DNA of 64,000 bases from Gemmatimonadota bacterium (lineage in GTDB: Bacteria; Latescibacterota; UBA2968; UBA8231), in the NCBI GenBank assembly GCA_018660835.1, contig JABJJN010000024.1, forward strand, positions 126,501 to 190,500, in the 5' to 3' direction. Under the pieces are notes generated by a model. That model made no database searches and was not told the origin of the DNA. It worked only from the letters and a program-made list of their open reading frames with translations. Shown here piece by piece: positions 30,765 to 40,111 of the stretch (positions within the stretch are counted from its first letter, which is position 1; every line of letters begins with the position of its first letter). The translations under genes and the position numbers were made by a program.

Positions 30765-31328
30765 GTGTGTAGGTATCTAGTCCTCTTGCCGGTTGTCCTG
30801 TTGTTGGCGTGCTCCTCCAATGACCCTGAGGTGCAGTTGCCGCCGACACGGATTTCGGAAGACCCCCAGTTGCTGGATATGGTCGATCTGGATGGCCGCT
30901 ATATCGACTCAATGCTGATCGCCCCAGAAGGATTGGAAGATCTATCGCCCGGTGAAGAGGTAACGATCACCTTCGAGGCAACGGGACTTGCCCAGGTTCG
31001 ACAGTTTGAGATCGTCGTTGAGCTTTCGCCGCTGTCTGCCTTCGCCGTGGATCGCTCTATTTTTCGACCACAGCGGCCCTTTATCTCGCCCTTCGCTTCT
31101 GGGATCGAATTCAACGAGGATGGAACCTTGCGACTCGGCGGCGCCAGCCTCGCGTCAGCCGGTGAGGGAGATCAGAGTCTCGGCACGCTGACGCTGACCA
31201 CGACGTCGCAACTTGCGAACCTGAGTGATGTGACGGTAGAGGTCACACTGATCTCGCTTGGACCGACGTTTTCGGACCGAGACCGCTTCGAAGGCGAGGA
31301 CATGCACCTGGGAATCGCTGTAAAGTAG
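30765..31328 (+). CDS. lipoprotein with cohesin-like domain
   Basis: 187 aa; GTG start with AAGGA upstream. The signal ends in VLLLAC (lipobox). The mature segment has VTITFEATGL, LSPLSAFAVD and a C-terminal SLGTLTLTTTSQ plus DVTVEVTLISLG, a strand pattern resembling cohesin-type beta-sandwiches that bind dockerin-like partners. No dockerin is visible in the window. The assignment is by pattern only. Confidence 0.6.
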   Translation: MCRYLVLLPVVLLLACSSNDPEVQLPPTRISEDPQLLDMVDLDGRYIDSMLIAPEGLEDLSPGEEVTITFEATGLAQVRQFEIVVELSPLSAFAVDRSIFRPQRPFISPFASGIEFNEDGTLRLGGASLASAGEGDQSLGTLTLTTTSQLANLSDVTVEVTLISLGPTFSDRDRFEGEDMHLGIAVK

Positions 31329-31351
31329 GCGCTGTCGAGCAGGTTGATTTG

Positions 31352-31380
31352 TTGACCATTTCGGAGGCAAGGCATAGTTT
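31352..31380 (+). promoter_or_regulatory. promoter for tRNA-Ala
   Basis: TTGACC (31352-31357), 17-bp spacer, TAGTTT (31375-31380), ending 12 bp before the tRNA. An inverted repeat, GAGGCA (31364-31369)/TGCCTC (31385-31390), overlaps the -10 region. Confidence 0.55.
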
Positions 31381-31392
31381 TTTCTGCCTCAT

Positions 31393-31468
31393 GGGGCCGT
31401 AGCTCAGTTGGGAGAGCGCCTGAATGGCATTCAGGAGGTCAGGGGTTCGATCCCCCTCGGCTCCACCA
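31393..31468 (+). tRNA. tRNA-Ala (anticodon GGC)
   Basis: 76 nt with encoded CCA. The acceptor stem GGGGCCG pairs with CGGCTCC (one G-U), the anticodon arm CCTGA-ATGGCAT-TCAGG gives GGC, and the T arm GGTTCGATCC is regular. It decodes GCC/GCU alanine codons. Confidence 0.97.
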
Positions 31469-31476
31469 TACCTTGA

Positions 31477-31513
31477 GAAACGCAACTGCCTGTAGATTCG
31501 GCGGTTGCGTTTT
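31477..31513. terminator. bidirectional terminator after tRNA-Ala
   Basis: A 14-bp stem (31477-31490 with 31500-31513, two G-T wobbles) with a 9-nt loop, ending in a T-rich arm. It separates the tRNA from the converging sensor-phosphatase gene. Confidence 0.75.
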
Positions 31514-31542
31514 CTCGTTCTTGAGTGGCAGTGAGCACCCGC

Positions 31543-34500
31543 TTACGCTTCGACCCTCACCACCATACAGGTCATGTCATCTGCTTGGGGCTCAACGCCA
31601 GCGAACCCGCGTGCCTCACGCATCAGCCGCTCCACCAGGCCCTGCGCACTGATCCCCTCGGCGCAACCTGCTCTCACCGTGTCGATGGTCCGCTCATAGC
31701 CAAACATCTCTTCTGAGGGATTGATCGTTTCGGGGATACCGTCAGAGTAGAAAACGAGGTAGTCACCGTCATGAAGCTCTGCTTCGATAGTGTCGTACTG
31801 GGTGTCCTCACGGACGCCGAGGGGATACCCATCCACACGTAGTTCCGTGACGTCACCGTTGTGGAAGTGCAGTGGATAGGGGTTGCCGCAGGAGGCAAGC
31901 CGGAGTGTCTTGCCGTCGATCTCCGCCATGGTAAAACAGATGAACTTGTGGTCGCTGAGGGATCGGCACAGCGAACGGTTAAGGGCGACGAAGCGTTCCT
32001 GGAGAGTCCCCGGGAACTCCATCTGTTTGTCGAGGATGCCACTGAACATGACGACGGGGATGGCGGCTTCCATCGCATGGCCCGTCACGTCGGCGAGGGC
32101 GAAGGAAATCGGCGGCCCGTCCAGATATTGATACAGATCGCCGCCCACATGGTTAGCGGTAATGCAGGAGCCAGCGATTTGAAGCCCTGCAATCTCTGGC
32201 GACACCGACGGCATCAGCTCCATCTGCATCTGTCGGGCACTGTCCAGTTCTTCCTCGTGCGCTGCCAGGAGTTGCTCGCGCGTGGCATCCCGCTCGCGCC
32301 GACGGCCCAGGGCGGCACGACCGGCCAAGACGAATCCGAGAACTGAGAGCCCCAGTGCACCTCGCTGTGCCTGCAGCAGCCAGTCGACGCTGACACGCAC
32401 GGATACGCTAACAACCTCAGAGTAATTCAGATCCTGGTCGACAGCGTGCAACTCGAAGAGATAGTTACCTGCTTCCAGATCAACGAACTCGGCATGGGGC
32501 GCACGGGTGTTGGTCCAATCGTGGGTCAGACCAACGAGCCGATAGCGGTACACCAGATCATCCGTGGACGTCAGCAGGCTGCTCCCGGAGAACTCAACCC
32601 GTAGCAGTCGCTGCGATGTCGTGAGGCTCACGTCGCCGGTGCGACCTAACCGCTTGTCTGTAACGATATCGGTCACGATCGCCAGGGGTGGCGCGTCGTC
32701 TGGATGATACTGGGTCAGGCCGTTCGGCGTGAGAAACCAGACCGACCCGTCCTGTGCGAAGAGAATGTCGTTCACAGCGTTTGAGCCGAGGCCGTCGTCG
32801 CGGTGCAGCGTTTGGATTGTATGCCCATCGTATCGCGCGACACCATTGCCTTCAGTCCCCACCCAGATGTGACCATCGGGTGCGATGGCGATCACGCGGG
32901 CATGCGTGTCGGGAAGGCCATCCTCGAAGGTGAGTGTGTGGAAGGCCGAGCCATCGTAACGCGACACCCCCCCCTGTGTGGCCACCCACACATTGCCGTC
33001 GCCATCCTCGACAACCCGACTGATGTAGGGATTGATCCCGCTCTCCTCGTCGAAGACTTCGACGTCATCATCGACCAGGTGGACAAGTCCGGCTTCGGTA
33101 GCCAGCCAGTAGGATCCATCTCTCGCCTCGAGAACCTGGTTTATTTCGTTGGTGGGAAGGCCTGTTGCTGTTGTGAGGTTTTGCCACGTCGACCCGTCAT
33201 AGATCCAGACCCCGTCGCCGAACGTGGATAACCAGACCCGCTCGTCGGAGTCAACGAAGATATTGGTACAGAAGGCCGTGGGCTGCCCCGGAATCGGATG
33301 GAATCGCTCCCCATCGAGACGGGCCGCCCCGGCACTCGTTGCAACCCAGATCTGGCCTGTCGAGTCGAGTGCTGCAGCTTGGACGAAGGGTGCCGGCAAA
33401 CCATCCTCGACGGAAAACACACGGAATCGGTCACCGTCGTAGCGGGCGATTCCACCGCCGACCGTGGGCGCCCAAAGGAGACCGTTGCGATCCTCAAGGA
33501 ACTCGAAGGCTCCCGCCGCCGGTGGAAAGCCGTCCTGAGTAGTGAGATTTCGCAATCGTGATCGAGCGTAGCGACTCAACCCGCCGTTCGTACCCGCCCA
33601 CATTGTCCCGTGTGCATCTTCGGCGAGGGTGAACACGTAGGGGTATGCTACCCCGGGCGCTGGCCGAAACTGAAGTGAACCTGGATCACTTCGGTATACG
33701 CCGTCCACGGTGCCAACCCAGAAACCTCCGCCGCCGTCGATCATTGGGTAGAACACGACGGACTGGGGCATCTGGTCATGCGACAGCGTGCGAAACGTCT
33801 CCCCATCGTACGATGCGAGCCCGCCCTCGGCGCCGGCAAAATCGGGCGTGCAGGCGATCCACACGATACCCGCAGAGTCGACATTCACGCCATACACCTC
33901 CGTGCTGGGCAGGCCGTCGCGCGTTGTATAAGTCGTGAACTCACCATCGCTCCATCGACTCAGGCCACTGTCGGTGGCAAACCATATCGAACCATCTGGG
34001 CCCCCCGCCATGCTTCGGATCTCTGTGCTGGCGAGTCCTTCGGCGACGGTCAATTCGTGGAAGTAGCCATCCTCGAAATACATCGCGCCGATACCACCCA
34101 CGGTGAGCCACAGACGGCCGTTCACGTCGAGTTCGAAGGAATCGACAACGCCTTGCGGACCTCCGCATTCTGCACCGCAGACCCAGAGCGAGTCGTTCGA
34201 GAAGTAACCGATGCCCGTCGATCCACCGATCCACGTCCGACCGTCGCTGTCGTGTCCGATGGCCTGCCCCGTCAGAAGCTCGTTTTCAATGTGACCATAG
34301 CTGTGCAGCATGTGCCCATCGAAGCGAAGCAGGCCTCTCCCGGTCGTGATCCACAACTCGCCCTGCAGACCGACGTGTAGCCGATGGACATTGGCGACGC
34401 CGTCGGCCACACCGTAGTTGACCCAGTCTCCGTCACGCAGTCCGCTCCCCAGCGTGCTGTCGACGGGTGGGGCGTGGATGGCCTCAAAGCGAGGCCGGGG

Positions 34501-35415
34501 CACCACCACGTCCGTGTGATAAGCCGAGTCGGATGACACGACGAGGGACACCATGCTCCCAGGAGGATGAAGGGACTGGAGGCGGTATGCGCCGCCGGGA
34601 AGCTGAAGATGAGCGACGCCAGTGTTCGCATCGCTGACGACATCCAGAGGTGTGTCCCACGCTTCACTCTCGATTCGGAACCAGGCACGCCCGAGAGCTT
34701 CGTGCTCTATCTCTGAGACGGTTTGCACCGTGATGTCATTCACCGGCTCGGGCGTCAAGACCACATCGCCTCGTAAGTCGGTCAACCCGTCCGGCGAGAG
34801 ATTCCCCGGTGCTTTATGGTATCGCTGCCCCCAGACGACGCGTCGTGTCGATCCGTCGTCGTCGACATCGAGCACGACGACATTCATCCCGATCACTCGG
34901 TTGTGCAGATCGCCATCACCGAGCACGGACAAGTCGATCTCCCACTCATAGATGTGCTGACCGTCCCCCCGTCGCCACTCGACATCAGCATCTCCAAAGG
35001 GTTGACTCGCGCCTGAAGGCGTGAGGATGGATCGCCGATTCCCCCACACAGCATGCCGCAGGACGGTCGGCACGTCCTGAGTGCTGTGAGGAACGTCAAG
35101 ATGGATTTCGCAACCATCGCTACTGAGCTGTCCACCGACGCCGTCGACGACCCTCGACCCGTCGGTCACCTCGACGCCGACGTAGAGAGACCGCCCCTGG
35201 GCATCGTAGCCGAGTCGGAAGCGTCCACTGAAGTCGGCATCGTCATAGGGCCGAAGACCGAAGGATGGGATGGCGATCTCGTGCCACGGAAGTTCGTCCG
35301 GCCAGTCACCCAGATCCCCATCCACAACGATTCCCTCTACGGGCGCAGCGGTGGTGACGGCGCCGTTGTGGGCGTAGAGGGGGACGGCGATCAGGAGAAG
35401 GACGAGGAGACGCAT
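31543..35415 (-). CDS. CBM9-like/propeller/Y_Y_Y membrane receptor with SpoIIE-type PP2C phosphatase
   Basis: 1290 aa with signal peptide (LLVLLLIAVPLYA). Residues of about 28-230 resemble a CBM9/DOMON sandwich (IVVDGDLGDWP, DGCEIHLD). From about 330 to 930 come regulator-propeller repeats of the form WIATSAG-x-RLDG and FEDGLPD; then a Y_Y_Y domain (YRYRLVGLTHDWTNT), one TM helix (about 1045-1065), a coiled linker and a SpoIIE-like phosphatase with GGDLY, ADVTGH, YSDGIPE and ADDMT. The metal aspartates are intact. The layout predicts a periplasmic ligand sensor controlling a cytoplasmic phosphatase, perhaps for an anti-anti-sigma protein; no STAS or histidine kinase gene is in the window. yfbR-like gene is 117 bp upstream. 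Confidence 0.88.
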   Translation of the reverse strand: MRLLVLLLIAVPLYAHNGAVTTAAPVEGIVVDGDLGDWPDELPWHEIAIPSFGLRPYDDADFSGRFRLGYDAQGRSLYVGVEVTDGSRVVDGVGGQLSSDGCEIHLDVPHSTQDVPTVLRHAVWGNRRSILTPSGASQPFGDADVEWRRGDGQHIYEWEIDLSVLGDGDLHNRVIGMNVVVLDVDDDGSTRRVVWGQRYHKAPGNLSPDGLTDLRGDVVLTPEPVNDITVQTVSEIEHEALGRAWFRIESEAWDTPLDVVSDANTGVAHLQLPGGAYRLQSLHPPGSMVSLVVSSDSAYHTDVVVPRPRFEAIHAPPVDSTLGSGLRDGDWVNYGVADGVANVHRLHVGLQGELWITTGRGLLRFDGHMLHSYGHIENELLTGQAIGHDSDGRTWIGGSTGIGYFSNDSLWVCGAECGGPQGVVDSFELDVNGRLWLTVGGIGAMYFEDGYFHELTVAEGLASTEIRSMAGGPDGSIWFATDSGLSRWSDGEFTTYTTRDGLPSTEVYGVNVDSAGIVWIACTPDFAGAEGGLASYDGETFRTLSHDQMPQSVVFYPMIDGGGGFWVGTVDGVYRSDPGSLQFRPAPGVAYPYVFTLAEDAHGTMWAGTNGGLSRYARSRLRNLTTQDGFPPAAGAFEFLEDRNGLLWAPTVGGGIARYDGDRFRVFSVEDGLPAPFVQAAALDSTGQIWVATSAGAARLDGERFHPIPGQPTAFCTNIFVDSDERVWLSTFGDGVWIYDGSTWQNLTTATGLPTNEINQVLEARDGSYWLATEAGLVHLVDDDVEVFDEESGINPYISRVVEDGDGNVWVATQGGVSRYDGSAFHTLTFEDGLPDTHARVIAIAPDGHIWVGTEGNGVARYDGHTIQTLHRDDGLGSNAVNDILFAQDGSVWFLTPNGLTQYHPDDAPPLAIVTDIVTDKRLGRTGDVSLTTSQRLLRVEFSGSSLLTSTDDLVYRYRLVGLTHDWTNTRAPHAEFVDLEAGNYLFELHAVDQDLNYSEVVSVSVRVSVDWLLQAQRGALGLSVLGFVLAGRAALGRRRERDATREQLLAAHEEELDSARQMQMELMPSVSPEIAGLQIAGSCITANHVGGDLYQYLDGPPISFALADVTGHAMEAAIPVVMFSGILDKQMEFPGTLQERFVALNRSLCRSLSDHKFICFTMAEIDGKTLRLASCGNPYPLHFHNGDVTELRVDGYPLGVREDTQYDTIEAELHDGDYLVFYSDGIPETINPSEEMFGYERTIDTVRAGCAEGISAQGLVERLMREARGFAGVEPQADDMTCMVVRVEA

Positions 35416-35532
35416 GCACGACGCTTTTGTAGGATGGTGGACGTCGGCAGAAGAATAGGTCAGTAGCAGGTGAGCGGAAAACAGGATGGGGCAGGGACTA
35501 TTGGCTGTGCCTAGCTGCCTCTGAGTACCTCC

Positions 35533-36111
35533 TCACTGATTGAGTTCGTCCAGCGTGAGAGAGAAGCTGGGCACGAAATGCTCAACGAAATGCTGAACTT
35601 CAGGTAGATCGATCTGCTTGATATCTGCCTCAAGACTGTCCCGTGCCAGAGCAAACTCTGTATTGCCCCCCTTGAGTTCTTCCAGGCACTTGAGATACGC
35701 ACCCAGCTTGTCTGCCGCTTTGACGAGGGCCAGGTGTGTGTCACGGTCTTCGCCAAACAGCAGGGCGCGGTAATCTTGCTGTAGATCGCCGGGCAGCATG
35801 CCATGGACGCGCTCACGAGCGGCGTCCTCGAGCCGACTGTAGGCACTGTGCAGCGCCGGATCCCGGTGTTTGATCGGACTCGGCAAATCGCCGGTGATGA
35901 TCTCGCTGACTTCATGAAAGACGGCCAGGGCCATGACCCGCTCGGGATCGTGATCGCAGCCGTGATAGCGATTGCCGATGATGGCCAGGCCGTGAGCGAT
36001 GATGGCTGTCTGCAGGCTGTGCTCCTGAATGTTCTCAGGTTGAGTGTTGCGCATCAGCCCCCAGCGCTGGATGAACTTCATGCGCGCCAGGAATGCGAAG
36101 AAGTGGCTCAT
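35533..36111 (-). CDS. HD-domain 5'-deoxynucleotidase (YfbR-like)
   Basis: 192 aa, ATG start. The HD motif set is visible as QEHSLQTA, FHEVSEIITGDLPSPIK and KAADKLGAYLKCLEE. YfbR removes phosphate from deoxyribonucleoside 5'-monophosphates. It is divergent from a small membrane gene (93-bp gap) and precedes the receptor-phosphatase by 117 bp on the same strand, so they may be cotranscribed. Confidence 0.88.
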   Translation of the reverse strand: MSHFFAFLARMKFIQRWGLMRNTQPENIQEHSLQTAIIAHGLAIIGNRYHGCDHDPERVMALAVFHEVSEIITGDLPSPIKHRDPALHSAYSRLEDAARERVHGMLPGDLQQDYRALLFGEDRDTHLALVKAADKLGAYLKCLEELKGGNTEFALARDSLEADIKQIDLPEVQHFVEHFVPSFSLTLDELNQ

Positions 36112-36204
36112 AGTGTCTCTTTCGGGGAATCACTCAACGGGGCTATATTCACTTTCCGGTGCTTGTTGCACGACTCGTGTGGTTGTTATCCGTTTGTGGG
36201 GCTG

Positions 36205-36540
36205 GTGAACGAACTCCGTGACATCGTCTGGATGCGCCAGCAGTGGCGCAGTTTTCGCCGCGTCCTCATCGGCGCCATCAGTGCTGTATGGGTAATGTGC
36301 ACCAGCGGCCTGCTGATCCTGCGCCCCGATGACCCAGAGGCAGAACAGTGGTTTTATGCGCGCATGGCCCTGTTGATCATGTTAGGTGCGTCCTCTTTGG
36401 TCACGGTCTGGCTCTTCGCGAGGGCCACCCGAGAGATCAGCCAATTGGGCCGCGACGCGACAGATCTGCGTCTCGCCCAGATCCGTAAGGATCGGGAAGA
36501 AAAGCGTCAGCAGCGACCGCGTCGACCACCCTCCTCCTGA
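36205..36540 (+). CDS. small two-helix membrane protein
   Basis: 111 aa from GTG 36205; GTG 36196 or ATG 36232 are alternatives. Two hydrophobic helices (VLIGAISAVWVMCTSGLLIL and ARMALLIMLGASSLVTVWLF) are followed by a charged tail rich in Lys, Arg and Gln. No family recognised. Divergent from the yfbR-like gene, upstream of mfd by 133 bp. Confidence 0.6.
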   Translation: MNELRDIVWMRQQWRSFRRVLIGAISAVWVMCTSGLLILRPDDPEAEQWFYARMALLIMLGASSLVTVWLFARATREISQLGRDATDLRLAQIRKDREEKRQQRPRRPPSS

Positions 36541-36673
36541 ACCGAGGATGTCGGCTCCTGAGACCCGATGCATCTGCGTCTTTCATTGGCACATCTACGG
36601 GCTGCCCGTTATCTTTTTCGTTCTCGCGCAAACCACCGTTTTTTCAAGTAGATAGAGTCTCTCAGGGCGGCGC

Positions 36674-39600
36674 ATGCGCGTCGTTCCATGCACGCCTATG
36701 ACCCCCTCCTCTTCGCTTGACCCCATTGCCCAGAAGACGGCACAAAGTGCGCCGGTCCTGGCCGTATTGCAGCAACTGCAATCCGGGGCGACCCAGGTAT
36801 TGCTGCACGGCCTGCCTTCAGCGTTGGGGGCTTTTGCGCTTACTGCTATCTATCGCCAGTTGCAACGGCCCATCGTTCTGATCGCTGCGGATGAAGATCG
36901 TGCGGAGAGTTGGCGCGATGATCTGATGTCGATCGCCGGCGAGGAGGCTGTGCACTATTTCCCCCGCTGGGACATTGGTCTCTACGACACGCGCTCGCCT
37001 GATGCGGAGATCTCGGGTCTTCGCATCGAAGCCGTTTCGGCGCTGACCACCGGTGCCCCGTGTTTCATTGTCGCCCCTGCTGCGGCCCTGCTGACTCCTG
37101 TGATCCCGCCACATGCGCTCGAGCTGACGACGCTGAATCTGCGCGTCGGTCAGGAATACGCGCTCGACGAAATCACGAGCCACCTCACGGATGCCGGTTT
37201 CGAGTCCGTCGCCACGGTGGATGGAGTCGGTCAGTTCAGCTCTCGTGGTGGCATTCTCGACGTCTACCCTGTCGGCAGTGGTCAGCCGCTGCGATTCGAG
37301 TTCTTTGGTGATGAGATCGAATCGATTCGACGCTTCGACATCACGAGCCAACGCTCGGTCGGCACTTGCGAAGAGGCGAAGATTCCCCCGGCGCGCGAGC
37401 TGGTACTCAATCGTCCGTTCTACGATGACTACGTGCCGAACCTCGACGCAGCAGAGAAAGAATCTGGCGTAGATCTGTCCGCCCTGAAGGACCAGCTGGA
37501 AACCGGCTCCACCAGTCTCGACGGGATCGAGACGGTGATGGCCCTGCTCTACGGGCGCGACGAAGGCTTGTTCGAATACTTCAGCGACAAGACACTGCTC
37601 TATGTGGAAGAAGCCGACGACTGGGAGGCCGACGTAGAGAAGGTCTTCGCTCCCTCCCATCGTGAGGTCGAACGACACGCCGATAAGGGCACACACTTGC
37701 CGTTGGAAATGTTGACCCGTGACATCCCCTGGCTGCATGGACGCATCGATGGTGTGACCCGTCTGCAACCGGCACCCGTGGGTCAACTCGATAGTGCCGT
37801 GCGTTTCGGCGCAACGCTGCCGCGTATCGCTGAAGGTGACCTGGATGTGCTGAAGGCCGAGATCATCCGGCTGTCGCGTGAGGAATATGAGGTCGTCATC
37901 CTCTCGGAGACACAAGGTCAGTCGACACGCCTGCAGGAGATTTTCTCTGAATGGTCCGATAATCTGGTTTTCGGCCTGGGCACATTGAGTCGCGGCTTCG
38001 TGTTTCCTGAGGTACGGGTCGCCATCCTCAATGATCACGAGATCTTCTCCAGACAGCGCAGTCACTATCGCTATCGACGCTTCACAGCAGCCAAGCCGAT
38101 CTCCACCTTCGATGCCATGCAACGTGGAGACTTCGTCGTCCACGTTGATCACGGCATTGGACGCTATCTGGGGTTGCGTCGTCTGACGATTTCCGGACTC
38201 GACCATGATTGCCTGGAGGTGGCATACCAGGGGCGCGACAAGCTGTTCATCCCGGTGGAACAACTCGACCGACTGCGCCGCTATGGCAGCGCCGAAGGCG
38301 ATGTGCCACTGCTGAGCAAGCTGGGCTCCAGCGCCTGGGAGAAGCTCAAAGAGCGCACGAAGGAAGAGATCTTCCTGATGGCGAGTGAGCTGATCGAGCT
38401 CTACGCCCAACGCAAGTCTCTCCCTGGCTTCAAATACAGCGGCGACTCGGCGGAGATGCGTGCATTGGAGGCTTCCTTCCCTTTTCAGGAGACGCCAGAC
38501 CAACAGCGCACGGTCGATGAAGTAAAGAAGGACATGGAGCAGCCCAACCCGATGGACCGACTCGTCTGTGGTGACGTTGGGTATGGCAAGACGGAAGTTG
38601 CCGTACGCGCCGCCTTCAAGGCCGTCTGTGATCAGAAACAGGTCGCCGTGCTGGTGCCCACGACGATCCTCGCGCAGCAGCATTACCAGACATTTTCCGA
38701 GCGCATGGAGCCCTTCCCGGTGCGGGTGGAGGTGATGTCACGCTTCGGCACCGCCAAGGATCTCAAACGCATCGCCGAAGATGTGAAGGCGGGCAAGGTC
38801 GATGTCTTGATCGGCACGCACCGGATTCTGAGCAAGGACGTGCAGTTTCGTGATCTGGGGCTTTTGGTGGTCGACGAAGAGCAACGCTTTGGTGTGAAGC
38901 ACAAGGAGCGTCTCAAGCAGATGAAGCGGCAGGTGGACGTGGTGACGCTGACGGCGACACCCATCCCGCGCACGATGCATATGTCGTTGATGGGTGCAAG
39001 GGACATGTCCATCATCAACACACCGCCGCAGGATCGGCTGCCGATTCACACGGAAATCCTCGACTTTGACGAAGGTCGGATCGTCGAGGCGATTCAACGG
39101 GAAATCAGCCGCGGTGGCCAGGTCTATTTTGTACATAACCGGGTTCGATCCATCTACAGCCTGATCACCTATCTACAGGAATTGTTACCAGGCGCCCGTT
39201 TCGCCGTCGCCCACGGACAGATGCCGGCACGACAGCTCGAGGGTATCATGTATGACTTTCTCGAACGCAAATTCGACTGCCTCGTGAGCACGATGATCAT
39301 TGAATCGGGGATCGACATTCCGTCGGTGAACACGATTCTGGTGAATCGTGCCGACATGCTGGGCCTGGCGCAGTTGTATCAGATTCGTGGTCGGGTGGGA
39401 CGCTCGAAGGAACGAGCCTATGCATACTTGATGGTACCAAAGGGCAAGAGGCTGACGCGCAAGTCACGACTACGACTGCGAGCAGTCGAAGAATTCGCCG
39501 AGCTTGGCTCCGGATTCAATATTGCCATGCGGGACATGGAGATTCGCGGTGCAGGCAATCTGCTCGGTGCGCAGCAGCACGGCTTCATCACCGCCGTCGG

Positions 39601-40111
39601 CTTCGACCTGTATACACGCCTGCTGGATGAGGCGGTGCGGGAACTAAAAGGCGAGCACATTGAGCAGCAGGTGGAGCCGGAGATCAAAATCGCTGTCACC
39701 GCCTACCTGCCGGACGATTACATTCCAGACGCTGACCTGAAGATGTCCTTGTATCAACGCCTGGCAGGTGGCGCACGAATCGTAGATCTGCTGTTGATCA
39801 AGGAAGAGATGGAGGATCGCTTTGGCCGTATGCCCTGGCAGGCCAAAGCCTTGTTCCACATTATGGAAATCAAGGTGATGGCGCGGCAGTTGGGTGTCGC
39901 CGCCATTCATCTGGAAAAGACTCGATTCCGCATGGCGTTCCCTGATGATATGCAGATGACACCTGGGGACATTCAACGTTTTGTGGAGAAGACATCGACG
40001 CAGTTGAATTTCAATGTCGGTGATCGCCTGGAGATTGAGACCTCCGTACGCGCCACAGACGAGATCGAACGCCTGGAGAAGGCCCGTGACCTGCTCGAAG
40101 AACTGCTCTAG
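36674..40111 (+). CDS. mfd: transcription-repair coupling factor Mfd
   Basis: 1145 aa (ATG 36674; ATG 36698 is an alternative). UvrB-homology region, RNA-polymerase-interaction domain (VHVDHGIGRYLGL), Walker A GDVGYGKTEVA, DEEQRFGVKH, TATPIPRTM and the C-terminal TRCF segment are all visible. Mfd displaces stalled RNA polymerase and recruits UvrA. The end overlaps the next gene by 26 bases. Length matches the family (about 1150 aa). Confidence 0.97.
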   Translation: MRVVPCTPMTPSSSLDPIAQKTAQSAPVLAVLQQLQSGATQVLLHGLPSALGAFALTAIYRQLQRPIVLIAADEDRAESWRDDLMSIAGEEAVHYFPRWDIGLYDTRSPDAEISGLRIEAVSALTTGAPCFIVAPAAALLTPVIPPHALELTTLNLRVGQEYALDEITSHLTDAGFESVATVDGVGQFSSRGGILDVYPVGSGQPLRFEFFGDEIESIRRFDITSQRSVGTCEEAKIPPARELVLNRPFYDDYVPNLDAAEKESGVDLSALKDQLETGSTSLDGIETVMALLYGRDEGLFEYFSDKTLLYVEEADDWEADVEKVFAPSHREVERHADKGTHLPLEMLTRDIPWLHGRIDGVTRLQPAPVGQLDSAVRFGATLPRIAEGDLDVLKAEIIRLSREEYEVVILSETQGQSTRLQEIFSEWSDNLVFGLGTLSRGFVFPEVRVAILNDHEIFSRQRSHYRYRRFTAAKPISTFDAMQRGDFVVHVDHGIGRYLGLRRLTISGLDHDCLEVAYQGRDKLFIPVEQLDRLRRYGSAEGDVPLLSKLGSSAWEKLKERTKEEIFLMASELIELYAQRKSLPGFKYSGDSAEMRALEASFPFQETPDQQRTVDEVKKDMEQPNPMDRLVCGDVGYGKTEVAVRAAFKAVCDQKQVAVLVPTTILAQQHYQTFSERMEPFPVRVEVMSRFGTAKDLKRIAEDVKAGKVDVLIGTHRILSKDVQFRDLGLLVVDEEQRFGVKHKERLKQMKRQVDVVTLTATPIPRTMHMSLMGARDMSIINTPPQDRLPIHTEILDFDEGRIVEAIQREISRGGQVYFVHNRVRSIYSLITYLQELLPGARFAVAHGQMPARQLEGIMYDFLERKFDCLVSTMIIESGIDIPSVNTILVNRADMLGLAQLYQIRGRVGRSKERAYAYLMVPKGKRLTRKSRLRLRAVEEFAELGSGFNIAMRDMEIRGAGNLLGAQQHGFITAVGFDLYTRLLDEAVRELKGEHIEQQVEPEIKIAVTAYLPDDYIPDADLKMSLYQRLAGGARIVDLLLIKEEMEDRFGRMPWQAKALFHIMEIKVMARQLGVAAIHLEKTRFRMAFPDDMQMTPGDIQRFVEKTSTQLNFNVGDRLEIETSVRATDEIERLEKARDLLEELL

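Noticed and set aside
31393..31468. tRNA-Ala as an integration site for a mobile element
   Set aside because: No integrase, no direct repeat of the tRNA end and no change in gene style were seen on either side.
36818..38683. Long open frame of 621 codons on the minus strand
   Set aside because: It is antisense to mfd, which has clear family motifs throughout; long antisense frames are expected in this GC-rich DNA.
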